Under the pieces are notes generated by a model. It was not told where the DNA came from. It saw only the letters and a list, made by a program, of their open reading frames with translations, and did no database searches. From the NCBI RefSeq assembly GCF_009901955.1, contig NZ_WUTS01000001.1, positions 372,001 to 436,000 of the forward strand: 64,000 nt of DNA, read 5' to 3'. Every line of letters begins with the position of its first letter. Position 1 is the stretch's first letter. Positions 17,717-26,496 of the stretch are shown one piece after another. The position numbers and the translations under genes are program-made. The DNA comes from Halomonas icarae (GTDB lineage: Bacteria > Pseudomonadota > Gammaproteobacteria > Pseudomonadales > Halomonadaceae).

Positions 17717-19383
17717 GCGAAGCGCCGATTCTCTCGGGCCTACAAGGGCAGATTATCGCCTTCCGCGCCGACGCCTCCCTGGAAATTGGCAGTGGCCATG
17801 TGATGCGCTGCCTGACCCTCGCCGATACCCTCCAAGCCCATGGTGCCGAGTGCCACTTCCTCTGTCGGGAACATGCAGGGCACCTGTGTGAATTGATCGA
17901 GACCCGTGGCTTTTCCGTTCATCGATTGCCGAAAGAACAGGCTACTGATGGCAACGACACCGAGCCCAGCGTGGGGCCTGAACTCGCGCATGCCCATTGG
18001 CTGGGGGTGAGCTGGGAACAGGATGCGGCGGCCTGTCTGCCGATCCTGGCTGCGCTATCTCCCACCTGGCTGGTGGCAGATCATTACGCCCTGGATCAGC
18101 GCTGGGAGACAGCGGTGATCCGCAAGCTTTCCGATGCAGTGCCGCGCTTACTGGTGATCGACGACCTGGCAGACCGACCCCATATCGCCGATGTACTGCT
18201 GGATCAGAACCTCGGCCGCAAGGCTGAGGGCTATCGTGGTTTGGTGCCTGACACTTGCCGAGTGCTGGTCGGTCCACGCTATGCCTTGTTGCGCCCGGAG
18301 TTCGCCGAGTGGCGCGAGGCCAGCTTACAACGACGTACCCGCCAGCCTCGTCTGCAACGCCTGCTGATCAACCTCGGCGGCGTGGACAAGGACAACATCA
18401 CCGGCCGGGTGCTCGAGGCACTGGCCTCCTGTGACCTGCCGGATGACCTTAGGATCAGCGTGGTGATGGGCGCCACCGCACCCTGGCGAGAAGTAGTGAG
18501 CGCCCAGGCACGAGCGATGCCCTGGTCCACTGAAGTGGTGGTCAACGTCACGGATATGGCCAGACGCATGGCCGAGGCCGACCTCGCTATCGGGGCCGCC
18601 GGGAGTACCTCCTGGGAGCGGTGCTGCCTGGGGCTGCCCACCTTGATGGTGGTAATGGCCGATAATCAGCGCGTGATTGCCGGTGCCCTAGCCGAAAAGG
18701 GGGCAGCGTTATCGTTGGGGTTAGCTGAACTTGAGTCATCGCTGATGGCACAGCTGATGGCTGTGACTGGTCTTGATACCCTAGTAAAGGTAAGCCAGCA
18801 AGCCGCCGACCTGGTAGATGGACAAGGCACGGCTCACGTGCTGGCAGAGCTTCAGCGCGTTGGCTACCGTCGTCTGCGGCCCATGCAGGAACATGATCTC
18901 GAAGTTGTACTGGCCTGGCGCAATCATCCCGACGTACGCCGTCACATGTATACCCAGCGCTTGATTACTTTGGATGAGCATCGGGTCTGGTTCGAGCGCG
19001 CGAGCCAGACACCTCTGCGCCATCTACTGATCTACGAGCAGAACGGTGAGCCGTTGGGTTTCGTAAACCTTACAGTGGTAGATAGCACGGCAGGGCGCGC
19101 CGAGTGGGGCTTCTATCTCGCCCCTGAAGCACCATGCGGCAGCGGGCAAGGACTGGGCCAGAGTACGCTGACCTATGCCTTCAAGACCCTTGGCCTGCAC
19201 AAGCTATGTGGTGAAGTTCTCGCCGACAATCAGCGTTCTCAGCGCTTCCATGCGCGTCTCGGGTTTCATCGCGAAGCGACTCTCCGAGATCATTTTCATG
19301 ACGGTACCACCTATCACGACGTCATCGGTTTCGGTCTGCTGGCCGACGAATGGCGCGACTCACAAGGAGCCGATACCCCATGA
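17713..19383 (+). CDS. pseG: PseG-PseH fusion: UDP-sugar hydrolase and N-acetyltransferase
   Basis: 556 residues from ATG 17713. Residues 1-370 are PseG: RADASLEIGSGHVMRC with the catalytic His near residue 29, VIDDLADRPH, LINLGGVDKDN and a UDP-binding AAGSTSWERC block; it removes UDP from 2,4-diacetamido-2,4,6-trideoxy-altrose. Residues 380-550 are a GNAT domain of PseH type (LRPMQEHDLEVVLAWRN, WGFYLAPE, GLHKLCGEVLADNQRS), which acetylates the C4 amine made by PseC. In Campylobacter and Helicobacter these are separate proteins. PseH acts just before PseG, so fusion would channel the intermediate. No frame break lies between the halves. Confidence 0.93.
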   Translation: MSEAPILSGLQGQIIAFRADASLEIGSGHVMRCLTLADTLQAHGAECHFLCREHAGHLCELIETRGFSVHRLPKEQATDGNDTEPSVGPELAHAHWLGVSWEQDAAACLPILAALSPTWLVADHYALDQRWETAVIRKLSDAVPRLLVIDDLADRPHIADVLLDQNLGRKAEGYRGLVPDTCRVLVGPRYALLRPEFAEWREASLQRRTRQPRLQRLLINLGGVDKDNITGRVLEALASCDLPDDLRISVVMGATAPWREVVSAQARAMPWSTEVVVNVTDMARRMAEADLAIGAAGSTSWERCCLGLPTLMVVMADNQRVIAGALAEKGAALSLGLAELESSLMAQLMAVTGLDTLVKVSQQAADLVDGQGTAHVLAELQRVGYRRLRPMQEHDLEVVLAWRNHPDVRRHMYTQRLITLDEHRVWFERASQTPLRHLLIYEQNGEPLGFVNLTVVDSTAGRAEWGFYLAPEAPCGSGQGLGQSTLTYAFKTLGLHKLCGEVLADNQRSQRFHARLGFHREATLRDHFHDGTTYHDVIGFGLLADEWRDSQGADTP

Positions 19384-20450
19384 CATCGCCCTGGATCGAG
19401 ATTGACGGCCGCCGCATCGGCGACGGCCATTCGCCATATATTATTGCCGAGTTGTCGGCCAACCATAACGGCAAGCTGGAAACGGCCATGCGCATCATTG
19501 ACGAGGCCGCCAAGGCCGGTGCCGATGCCGTCAAGCTGCAGACCTATCGACCCGACACCATCACGCTGGATTGCGATAGCGAAGAATTCAAGATAAAGGG
19601 GGGGCTCTGGGACGGGCGCACCCTCTACGAGCTTTATGAAGAGGCGCATATGCCCTGGGAGTGGCACAAGCCGCTCTTCGAGCATGCGAAAAAACTTGGC
19701 ATCACCATCTTCAGCTCGCCCTTCGACACCACCGCGGTCGACCTGCTCGAAGAGCTCGGCGCTCCGGCCTACAAGATTGCTTCGTTTGAAGCGGTCGACC
19801 TGCCGCTGATCGAGTACGTGGCCCGAACCGGCAAGCCGATGATCATCTCCACCGGCATGGCCGACGCCGAGGAGATCCAGGAAGCCATCGACGCCGCCCG
19901 CGGCGCCGGCTGCGAGCAGCTGGCGATCCTCCACTGCGTCAGCGGCTACCCGGCCCCGCCGGAGGACTACAACCTGCGTACCATCCCCGACATGGTCGAA
20001 CGCTTCGGGCTGGTCACCGGCCTTTCCGACCACACCATCGACAACACCACCGCCATCACCAGCGTCGCGCTGGGGGCCAGCCTGATTGAGAAGCACTTCA
20101 CTTTGGACCGCAACGGCGGCGGCCCAGACGATAGCTTCTCCCTGGAACCTGCCGAGCTCGCCGCCCTGTGCCGCGACGCGAAGACTGCCTGGCAGGCTCT
20201 CGGCCAGGTCGACTACGGCCGCAAGTCCAGCGAGCAGGGCAATGTGCAGTTCCGGCGCTCGCTCTACTTCGTCAAGGACCTAAAGGCGGGGGGCGTGATT
20301 ACCGAGGATGCCGTGAGGAGTGTCAGGCCGGGGTATGGGTTGGCGCCGAAATGGATGGGTGCCGTACTTGGGCGGCGCGTTAAGACCGACGTGGCTGAAA
20401 ATTCGCCTGTAACAGAGAGAGTTCTGGGCTCTGTGGACAGTTCAACTTGA
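19380..20450 (+). CDS. pseI: Pseudaminic acid synthase
   Basis: 356 residues. Condenses 6-deoxy-2,4-diacetamido-altrose with phosphoenolpyruvate to give pseudaminic acid. NeuB-type TIM barrel: IIAELSANHNG, ADAVKLQTY, FSSPFD, KIASFEAVDLPL and GASLIEKHFT, then a C-terminal SAF antifreeze-like domain from about residue 295 (RRSLYFVKDLKAGG). SANHNG and the pse context favour PseI over NeuB or LegI. ATG 19380 overlaps the pseG-pseH stop. Completes the CMP-Pse route; every step is present in the window. Confidence 0.94.
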   Translation: MTSPWIEIDGRRIGDGHSPYIIAELSANHNGKLETAMRIIDEAAKAGADAVKLQTYRPDTITLDCDSEEFKIKGGLWDGRTLYELYEEAHMPWEWHKPLFEHAKKLGITIFSSPFDTTAVDLLEELGAPAYKIASFEAVDLPLIEYVARTGKPMIISTGMADAEEIQEAIDAARGAGCEQLAILHCVSGYPAPPEDYNLRTIPDMVERFGLVTGLSDHTIDNTTAITSVALGASLIEKHFTLDRNGGGPDDSFSLEPAELAALCRDAKTAWQALGQVDYGRKSSEQGNVQFRRSLYFVKDLKAGGVITEDAVRSVRPGYGLAPKWMGAVLGRRVKTDVAENSPVTERVLGSVDSST

Positions 20451-20451
20451 T

Positions 20452-21435
20452 ATGGCGCCCATGAACCATGACAAAAAACGCACACTTTTGCTTGTGCGAA
20501 CACCACTACAAGCTTGGCTGGCCGATAAGATTATTGAGCAAGTTGGTCCTCTGTCCATTGATCTTGTCTATTTCACATACCACGATTCGACAAAAGACCG
20601 TTTTTACTTCTCTCTCCTAACCCCGAGATCGAGGCGGTCGTTATATTTGAATGTCCGGAGGAGAAATCGTGAAGCGATTCATCATGCTTACATTTACTTG
20701 ATGAAATTTTTTGGGCGAGGTTTTTGTGGTTATGATCAAGTGCTATTGGCAAGTTTTGATAATTACCTGTTCAGGATGCTCGCTCGTCGGAATCGGCATG
20801 CGAAGCTGATTACGTTTGACGATGGCACTGCCAATATTTATCCTCATAGCTCGTACCATGATTATACACCAAGTCGACTCACTTGGCTGTATGATTTAAT
20901 ATTTGGTGCTGGTTCTAAGGAGCAGTTTAAGGAAGATATTAATAAACATTATACAATATATGAGGGGTTTAATAATATTGTTGAAGGCGATAAGCTTAAG
21001 GTGTTGTGTCCTTGGGAAAATGATGTTTTCGGGTGGTCTGGTGGGACGCCTGTAAAGTTTTTTATAGGTCAGCCTTTCGATGAGGTTGTGGCAACTGGTG
21101 GCTTGCACGAAGACGATCTTCTTCAGCTAGAAAATCTAGTCAGTGAGCAAGGTATAGACTATTATTTGCAGCATCCGAGGGAAACTCGTAATTTGAATGT
21201 GGGAGGGGTTTTAGTTGGTGACGCGGAAAAGATTTCCGAGGAAGTTATTGCCGAGTTATGTGGCGGGAGGAAGGCTATCGTTTATGCCTGGTTTTCAACA
21301 GTATTGTTCAATCTTCCTGATGGCCGAGTGAGAAAGGTTTATCTTTCTATAGGTGATTCATACCAAGAGAAGGTGCGATCTGAAATGTGTAAAAGGGCTG
21401 GCTGCGAGGTTTGGAGAGTCAATAGTGCCTCCTGA
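20452..21435 (+). CDS. GT52-like (sialyltransferase-family) glycosyltransferase
   Basis: 327 residues, AT-rich, directly after pseI. The layout resembles GT52 enzymes such as Lst: N-terminal LLLVRTPLQAWLA, LITFDDGTANIYP near residue 125, VKFFIGQPF near 200, DYYLQHPRE near 240, and a C-terminal AWFSTVLFNLP block. GT52 members use CMP-activated nonulosonates, so a CMP-Pse donor is the obvious hypothesis given complete pse genes upstream. No membrane segment is seen. ATG 20461 (MNHDKKR) is an alternative start; neither has a clear ribosome-binding site. Confidence 0.7.
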   Translation: MAPMNHDKKRTLLLVRTPLQAWLADKIIEQVGPLSIDLVYFTYHDSTKDRFYFSLLTPRSRRSLYLNVRRRNREAIHHAYIYLMKFFGRGFCGYDQVLLASFDNYLFRMLARRNRHAKLITFDDGTANIYPHSSYHDYTPSRLTWLYDLIFGAGSKEQFKEDINKHYTIYEGFNNIVEGDKLKVLCPWENDVFGWSGGTPVKFFIGQPFDEVVATGGLHEDDLLQLENLVSEQGIDYYLQHPRETRNLNVGGVLVGDAEKISEEVIAELCGGRKAIVYAWFSTVLFNLPDGRVRKVYLSIGDSYQEKVRSEMCKRAGCEVWRVNSAS

Positions 21436-22540
21436 TCATTCCGTGGGTAAATATACGATTGCCATCGTTTTGCCAGACCTTCGTGGCGGTGGCGCAGAGC
21501 GCGTCAACATTGATCTTGCTCACGAATTTGCTCGCGACGGCTACAACGTCGAGTTCGTTCTGATGCAAGCAAATGGAGAGCTGCTTCAAGAGGCTAAGAG
21601 ATCGTTCCCCGTCGTTGACCTTGATTGCCATCGCTCCCGTGTGCTGCCGCTCGCTCTTGCTCGCTATCTACGCCAGCGCAGCCCTGACGCACTGATAGCG
21701 GCCATGTGGCCACTGACGGTGATTGCGCCAGTCGCTGCGAGGCTATCGCGCCATCGTTGCAGGGTATTAGTGTCAGAGCATGGTATGTTGTCTGGAGAAT
21801 ATGGGGATTGGGGGCGACTGCACCGCACTTTTCTACGTGCTTCTACAGCTGTGGGGTATAGGCTTGCTCAGCAAAGGATAGGAGTTTCTTCCGGTCTTGT
21901 TCGCGATATGGCTAGCTTGGCTGGAATGTCAACGGCTGATTTTCAGGTGATCCACAACCCGGTGCCGCCGAGGCCAGAACCCAGCGTCGAAGCCATAGAG
22001 GCGGCAGAGGCATTGTGGTCTACTCCTGCCGGCGGTCGCATTCTCACCGTGGGTACGATGAAAGCTGTTAAGAATCACCCACTTTTACTTAGGGCTTTCG
22101 CCAAGCTGGAACGTCAGGATGCGCGATTGATGTTCGTAGGGGATGGCCAGGGACGCGCTGCGTTGCTGTCGCTTGCCCGCGAGCTGGGCATCGAGAACCG
22201 GGTGATTCTTGCCGGTTTTCATTCAGACCCTACGCCTTTCTATCAAACGGCAGATCTCTTTGCGCTCTCGTCGAATTACGAAGGCTTTGGCAATGTAATC
22301 GTCGAGGCGATGGCCTGTGGCACCCCCGTAGTCTCTACCGACTGCCCTTCGGGCCCCGCCGAAATCCTCGATCAGGGCCGCTATGGTCGCCTGGTGCCGG
22401 TGGGCGATGTGAATGCCATGACCACCGCGTTTTCGGCCGCGTTAGACGAGCCCACTGATACAGAACGCCTACGGGCCCGCGCCGCTGATTTTCACCCAAC
22501 TAGGGCCGCCAAGGCCTATCTCAATCAACTAAATATCTGA
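21425..22540 (+). CDS. Family 4 glycosyltransferase
   Basis: About 371 residues from GTG 21425, which has GGAGAG eight bases upstream and overlaps the GT52-like gene by 11 bp; GTG 21443 is the alternative. GT-B fold: LPDLRGGGAERVNIDLA at the N-terminus (acceptor side), VGTMKAVKNHPLLLRAFAKL, and the donor-site motif SSNYEGFGNVIVEAMACGTPVV ending the E-x7-E region. WalJ/WcaL-type enzymes look similar, but substrate cannot be assigned. Composition returns to GC-rich along its length. Confidence 0.85.
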   Translation: MPPDHSVGKYTIAIVLPDLRGGGAERVNIDLAHEFARDGYNVEFVLMQANGELLQEAKRSFPVVDLDCHRSRVLPLALARYLRQRSPDALIAAMWPLTVIAPVAARLSRHRCRVLVSEHGMLSGEYGDWGRLHRTFLRASTAVGYRLAQQRIGVSSGLVRDMASLAGMSTADFQVIHNPVPPRPEPSVEAIEAAEALWSTPAGGRILTVGTMKAVKNHPLLLRAFAKLERQDARLMFVGDGQGRAALLSLARELGIENRVILAGFHSDPTPFYQTADLFALSSNYEGFGNVIVEAMACGTPVVSTDCPSGPAEILDQGRYGRLVPVGDVNAMTTAFSAALDEPTDTERLRARAADFHPTRAAKAYLNQLNI

Positions 22541-22551
22541 TGACTAAGTGC

Positions 22552-22914
22552 CTATTTAAAATTAATCGCGCATTCAGTGCCATAGCCATCGAGTAGCCGG
22601 TGTACCTCATCACAGAGGTTATCAAACGAAAGATACGCACTCAGCGGCAGCCATGCATACTTCATCTGCCGCCACAGAATCTCAATCAGATTCAGCTCCG
22701 GCGAGTAAGCCGATAAGTAGACCAGATGAACACGATGCGACATCCACTCGAGTATTTTCCGCCTGAAGGCCTTGGAGCGATGCATGCTGGCATTGTCGAG
22801 CACCACCACGGCGAAGGTGTCGGGGTCTTTCTGGGCTACAAAATGGTCAAACGCGTCGATGACCGTATCGGTGGTCACGGACTCGGTGGCGGTGTGATAG
22901 ATCAGCTTCCCTGC
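22552..22914 (-). pseudogene. IS630-family transposase, C-terminal remnant
   Basis: The minus-strand frame continues from the ISAs1 border (FHAFSLAGKLIYHTATESV) through TTDTVIDAFDHFVAQ, then FAVVVLDNASMHRSKAF, which holds the second catalytic Asp of the DDE domain, and YSPELNLIEILWRQMKYAW with the final Glu. The first catalytic Asp and the whole N-terminal DNA-binding half are gone, so it is inactive. A GTG at 22878 could start a 108-residue fragment, but that is unlikely to be meaningful. Confidence 0.85.
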
Positions 22915-24156
22915 CAGGGAAAATGCATGAAAAACCGCTCTACGACGGGCTTCGTAGCGCTTTACCAGTAGGAGCTTATGTGGTCATCTAGCAGCTTTTG
23001 CTCATGGATGATCCGATGCTGACACCGTCTCTTATGCACCATTTATCGATTGTTCCCGACTTCCGCCAGGCGTGGAAAGTGCAGCATCAGTTGTCAGACA
23101 TCTTGTTCCTGACCGTCTGTGCGGTGATCTGTGGTGCTGAAGGTTGGGACGAGATAGAGGATTTTGGCCACGCAAAGCTTGATTTTCTGCGACAGTACGG
23201 CGATTTTGAAGCTGGTGTCCCAAGCCACGACACCTTGGCCAGGGTGATGGCTCTGGTCAATGCCGAGCAGCTGCAATGTGCGTTCGCCGAGTGGATGAAG
23301 GCCTGCCATGACGTGAGTGAGGGCGCAGTGGTGGCCATCGATGGCAAGACGTTGCGCGGCTCGTATTGCCGTGGCAAGAACAAGGGTGCCATCCACATGG
23401 TCAGTGCCTTCAGCGCGGCCAATGGCGTTGTGCTGGGGCAGGTCAAGACGGCACAAAAATCCAACGAGATTACGGCGATTCCTGAGCTCCTAAAGCTGCT
23501 CAATCTGCAAGGCTGCCTGGTAACGATCGATGCCATGGGTTGCCAGAAAAAGATCGCCACTCAGGTCCTACAGAAGGGTGCTGATTATCTGTTGTCAGTG
23601 AAGGGAAATCAGCCGGCCTTGGCTGACGCCTTCGAAAGAGCGTTCCCCATAGCTAAGGTGGCGAATTTTGAGGGGGATGCCTATGTCACAGATGAGAAGA
23701 ACCGAGGCCGGCAAGAGACGCGCTATCACATCGTGAGTGAGCTTTCCGAGGAATTTCAGGAGCTTAGCTATGAATGGCCAGGCCTAAAAACGGTGGGAGT
23801 GGTGATGAGCTTCCGCCAAGAGGGTGATGAAGCCCCTGAGGAGCCGATGATCCGCTACTACATCAGCTCAGCTGATCTCAGCGCTAAAAAGCTCGCCGAG
23901 GCGGCTCGGCAGCACTGGCATATTGAGGCAAAGCTTCACTGGTCCTTGGACGTGGCACTGCGTGAGGATGCCTGCAAAATCCACCGCGGACAGGCGGCAG
24001 AAAATCTCGCCAGGGTCCGGCATATCGCGCTGAATTACCTGAAAGGGGAGAAGTCTTTCAAGGGCGGAATCCGGCGAAAACAGAAGAAAGCGGCGCTGGA
24101 TGAGACGTATCTTGCCGACATTCTCGCGGTGTAGGATTTTTCATGCGTTTTCCCTG
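22915..24156 (+). mobile_element. ISAs1-family insertion sequence with terminal inverted repeats
   Basis: About 1242 bp. The left end is CAGGGAAAATGCATGAAAAA at 22915; the right end, read on the minus strand from 24156, is CAGGGAAAACGCATGAAAAA, identical over 19 of 20 positions. One transposase gene fills the element. I see no matching direct repeats immediately outside, so a simple insertion with target duplication is not supported; deletion or recombination after insertion would fit the loss of IS630 sequence. Confidence 0.9.
23004..24134 (+). CDS. ISAs1-family transposase (H-repeat type)
   Basis: 376 residues from ATG 23004; a second ATG lies at 23016. N-terminal zone PDFRQAWKVQHQLSDILFLTVCAVICGA; first catalytic Asp in VAIDGKTLRGSY, second in LVTIDAMGCQKKIA, Glu in HWHIEAKLHWSLDV. 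The frame is intact and full length, so the element may be active. It reads in the same direction as the polysaccharide genes, and its right inverted repeat begins at the stop codon. Confidence 0.95.
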   Translation: MDDPMLTPSLMHHLSIVPDFRQAWKVQHQLSDILFLTVCAVICGAEGWDEIEDFGHAKLDFLRQYGDFEAGVPSHDTLARVMALVNAEQLQCAFAEWMKACHDVSEGAVVAIDGKTLRGSYCRGKNKGAIHMVSAFSAANGVVLGQVKTAQKSNEITAIPELLKLLNLQGCLVTIDAMGCQKKIATQVLQKGADYLLSVKGNQPALADAFERAFPIAKVANFEGDAYVTDEKNRGRQETRYHIVSELSEEFQELSYEWPGLKTVGVVMSFRQEGDEAPEEPMIRYYISSADLSAKKLAEAARQHWHIEAKLHWSLDVALREDACKIHRGQAAENLARVRHIALNYLKGEKSFKGGIRRKQKKAALDETYLADILAV

Positions 24157-24293
24157 ATCCGTGCCCGAGATCCTCGCATCGATAGTACACGAAAATATTA
24201 GATCAAGCACTTATGCATGGTTTTGTGTGGCGTAAGATAAAAAGCAGCTACAACCGCTTTATTTAAAGAACGTTTAACAATTGAGGCCCCATT

Positions 24294-26291
24294 ATGTGCG
24301 GACTGACAGGTTTTCTGGATTTTTCACTCATAGAGCCGAGTAAACGCCATGCACGTATCCAGATGATGACTGATAGTCTCCTGCATCGAGGACCAGATGA
24401 CTATGGTATTTGGCTGGATGATAGGATTGCGCTGGGGCATCGTCGGTTAGCAGTTTTGGACCTTAGTGAAGCAGGTAAGCAGCCGATGAACTCAGCCTGC
24501 GATCGTTTTGTCATTGCTTTTAATGGTGAGGTTTACAATCATCTCGACCTGCGATTAGCTTTGGAGAATGAAAAAGCTTCACCGGTGTGGCGGGGTAATT
24601 CGGATACTGAAACCTTAATTGCTGCTATAGCATGTTGGGGGTTAGATAAGGCCCTAAGTAAAGCTGTTGGCATGTTTGCGTTAGCTTTGTGGGATCGCAA
24701 AAATAACTGTCTTTTTCTCGCACGTGATAGAATGGGTGAAAAGCCTCTTTATTGGGGCTGGGCTGGGCGGGCACTGGTTTTTGGATCAGAGCTAAAATCA
24801 TTAAGAAAGCATCCTGATTTCCCAATGAAGATTTGTCGGGAGGCCACTTTACAATATCTGCGATTCTGCTATGTGCCTGCGCCTCGTAGTATTCATCCTG
24901 GGGTTTTTAAATTGGAACCAGGCTGTATATTGGAAGTAAAAGGTTCTTTTCCTATTGAGCCGCCTCATCAGCCTTTGCGTCCGGGCCAGCGGATAGGGAA
25001 TTTAACCATTCGCCGATACTGGTCGCTTAATGAAACGATTAAGTATGGTGCAAATAATCCGATAAATGACGAAGAGTGCGCTACTTCCCAGCTTGATGTT
25101 GCCCTTAATAAGGCTGTTGAGCGGCAATCGATATCTGATGTACCCTTAGGTGCTTTTCTTTCTGGTGGGATAGATAGTTCCTTAGTAGTTGCACTTATGC
25201 AAAGCCAAACAGCGCAGCCCGTGCAAACATTCACAGTAGGGTTTGATGAATCTGGTTTTGATGAATCCCCTCATGCTAAAGCAGTGGCTCGTCATCTCGG
25301 TACAAATCACACTGAGTTATCTGTTACAGACTATGAGGCCCGCGATATTATTCCGGAGCTTCCCGATCTATATGATGAACCATTCGCTGATTCGTCTCAG
25401 ATCCCTATGCATATTGTGTGTCGCGCTGCAAAAAAAGAGGTGACTGTTGCAATTTCAGGTGATGGGGGAGATGAACTGTTTGGAGGGTATAATCGCTATT
25501 TTTGGGGGCCAAAAATTTGGAGTCGTTTAGATTCCATTCCCTTTCCTGTGAGGAAGGTAATGGGAGCAACAATAAAAGCTCTACCTGTGGCCGGGTGGGA
25601 TGCTATAGGACGTTTTCATAATTTCGTTCGGTCTGACTCTTCAAGTGTTTTACGGGCTGGAGACAAAGCGCACCGTTTAGCTGAAAGGCTGTGCGGAGTA
25701 CGAGGCATGGACGATTTGTATCGCAGCCTGATTAGTGAGTGGGATAATCCAGGAAAGCTTATATCTGGAACGGTGGAACCACTTTCACAGCTAGATGATC
25801 CACTGCCTTCAGTGCTTGATAAAGATCCCACAGCCAGAATGATGGTCCAAGATATTCGGACCTATCTGCCTGATGACATACTATGTAAAGTGGATAGAGC
25901 CGCCATGGGTGTCAGTTTGGAAACCAGGGTGCCAATGCTTGACCCTGAGGTGGTGGCTCTATCCGCACGGTTGCCGATGAATATGAAAATTCGCGACGGT
26001 AAAGGGAAGTGGGCACTACGTCAAATCTTATACCGACACGTTCCTCAATCTATTATAGAGCGACCAAAGGCCGGATTCGGTATTCCCGTGGGAGTTTGGC
26101 TCAGAGGCCCGCTTCGCGAATGGGCTGAGGACCTTCTTTCTGAAAAAAAACTTTCCGCTGAAGGGTTGCTAAATCCCGAACCAATTCGTCGCGCATGGGC
26201 TGAGCACTTATCTGAAAGACGTGACTGGACATACAGGCTGTGGAATGTTTTGATGTTGCAGACTTGGAGAGAAAGAGTTTTTGGGTTGTGA
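24294..26291 (+). CDS. Asparagine synthetase-type amidotransferase (AT-rich copy)
   Basis: 665 residues, AsnB class. Cys2 in MCGLTGF is the glutaminase nucleophile; HRGPDD, AFNGEVYNH and RDRMGEKPL complete the Ntn domain. The synthetase domain has the PP-loop SGGIDSS near residue 290 and SGDGGDELFGGYNR. GAGG seven bases upstream sets the ATG. AsnB homologues in polysaccharide loci often amidate sugar carboxylates or act on unknown acceptors; here uronic or nonulosonic acids are possible targets. AT-rich, unlike the GC-rich paralogue at 28849. It lies just after the IS block and is followed by 205 bp of AT-rich non-coding sequence. Confidence 0.88.
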   Translation: MCGLTGFLDFSLIEPSKRHARIQMMTDSLLHRGPDDYGIWLDDRIALGHRRLAVLDLSEAGKQPMNSACDRFVIAFNGEVYNHLDLRLALENEKASPVWRGNSDTETLIAAIACWGLDKALSKAVGMFALALWDRKNNCLFLARDRMGEKPLYWGWAGRALVFGSELKSLRKHPDFPMKICREATLQYLRFCYVPAPRSIHPGVFKLEPGCILEVKGSFPIEPPHQPLRPGQRIGNLTIRRYWSLNETIKYGANNPINDEECATSQLDVALNKAVERQSISDVPLGAFLSGGIDSSLVVALMQSQTAQPVQTFTVGFDESGFDESPHAKAVARHLGTNHTELSVTDYEARDIIPELPDLYDEPFADSSQIPMHIVCRAAKKEVTVAISGDGGDELFGGYNRYFWGPKIWSRLDSIPFPVRKVMGATIKALPVAGWDAIGRFHNFVRSDSSSVLRAGDKAHRLAERLCGVRGMDDLYRSLISEWDNPGKLISGTVEPLSQLDDPLPSVLDKDPTARMMVQDIRTYLPDDILCKVDRAAMGVSLETRVPMLDPEVVALSARLPMNMKIRDGKGKWALRQILYRHVPQSIIERPKAGFGIPVGVWLRGPLREWAEDLLSEKKLSAEGLLNPEPIRRAWAEHLSERRDWTYRLWNVLMLQTWRERVFGL

Positions 26292-26496
26292 TAAATTTTG
26301 TTTTTAAATTTTATTATTTTTTATGTATTTCCTGCTGCAAGCAAAACAATTGTTTAAATGTTTCTTCAAACACTCCTGTGTGTTTGCTCTTAGCAGCGCT
26401 TGAAGAACCAGGAAAAGGTATGGGCCGGTAGGCCCGTGGCAGCAACTTTCAATCACTAAAGGCCGCCGGGGCCTACCTCAACCTATTAGGACTCTG

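Larger units (their letters stand above)
22547..24211 (-). mobile_element. IS630-family element, broken and interrupted
   Basis: The left end reads TA then AGTGCCTATTTAAAATT (from 22547); the right end, read inward on the minus strand from 24211, is AGTGCTTGATCTAATATT, also bordered by TA. IS630 elements insert at and duplicate TA. A transposase C-terminal half is present at 22552-22914, and a possible transposase start ATGCGAGGATC sits at 24179 on the minus strand. The middle is replaced by an ISAs1-family element, and some hundreds of bases of the IS630 gene are missing. The exact ends are approximate. Confidence 0.6.

Noticed and set aside
22905..24166. Direct repeats flanking the ISAs1 element
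   Set aside because: The 10 bases outside each inverted repeat do not match.
26240..26431. A 63-codon frame after the first asparagine synthetase
   Set aside because: It overlaps the end of the synthetase and continues through AT-rich non-coding DNA, with no homology or start signal.
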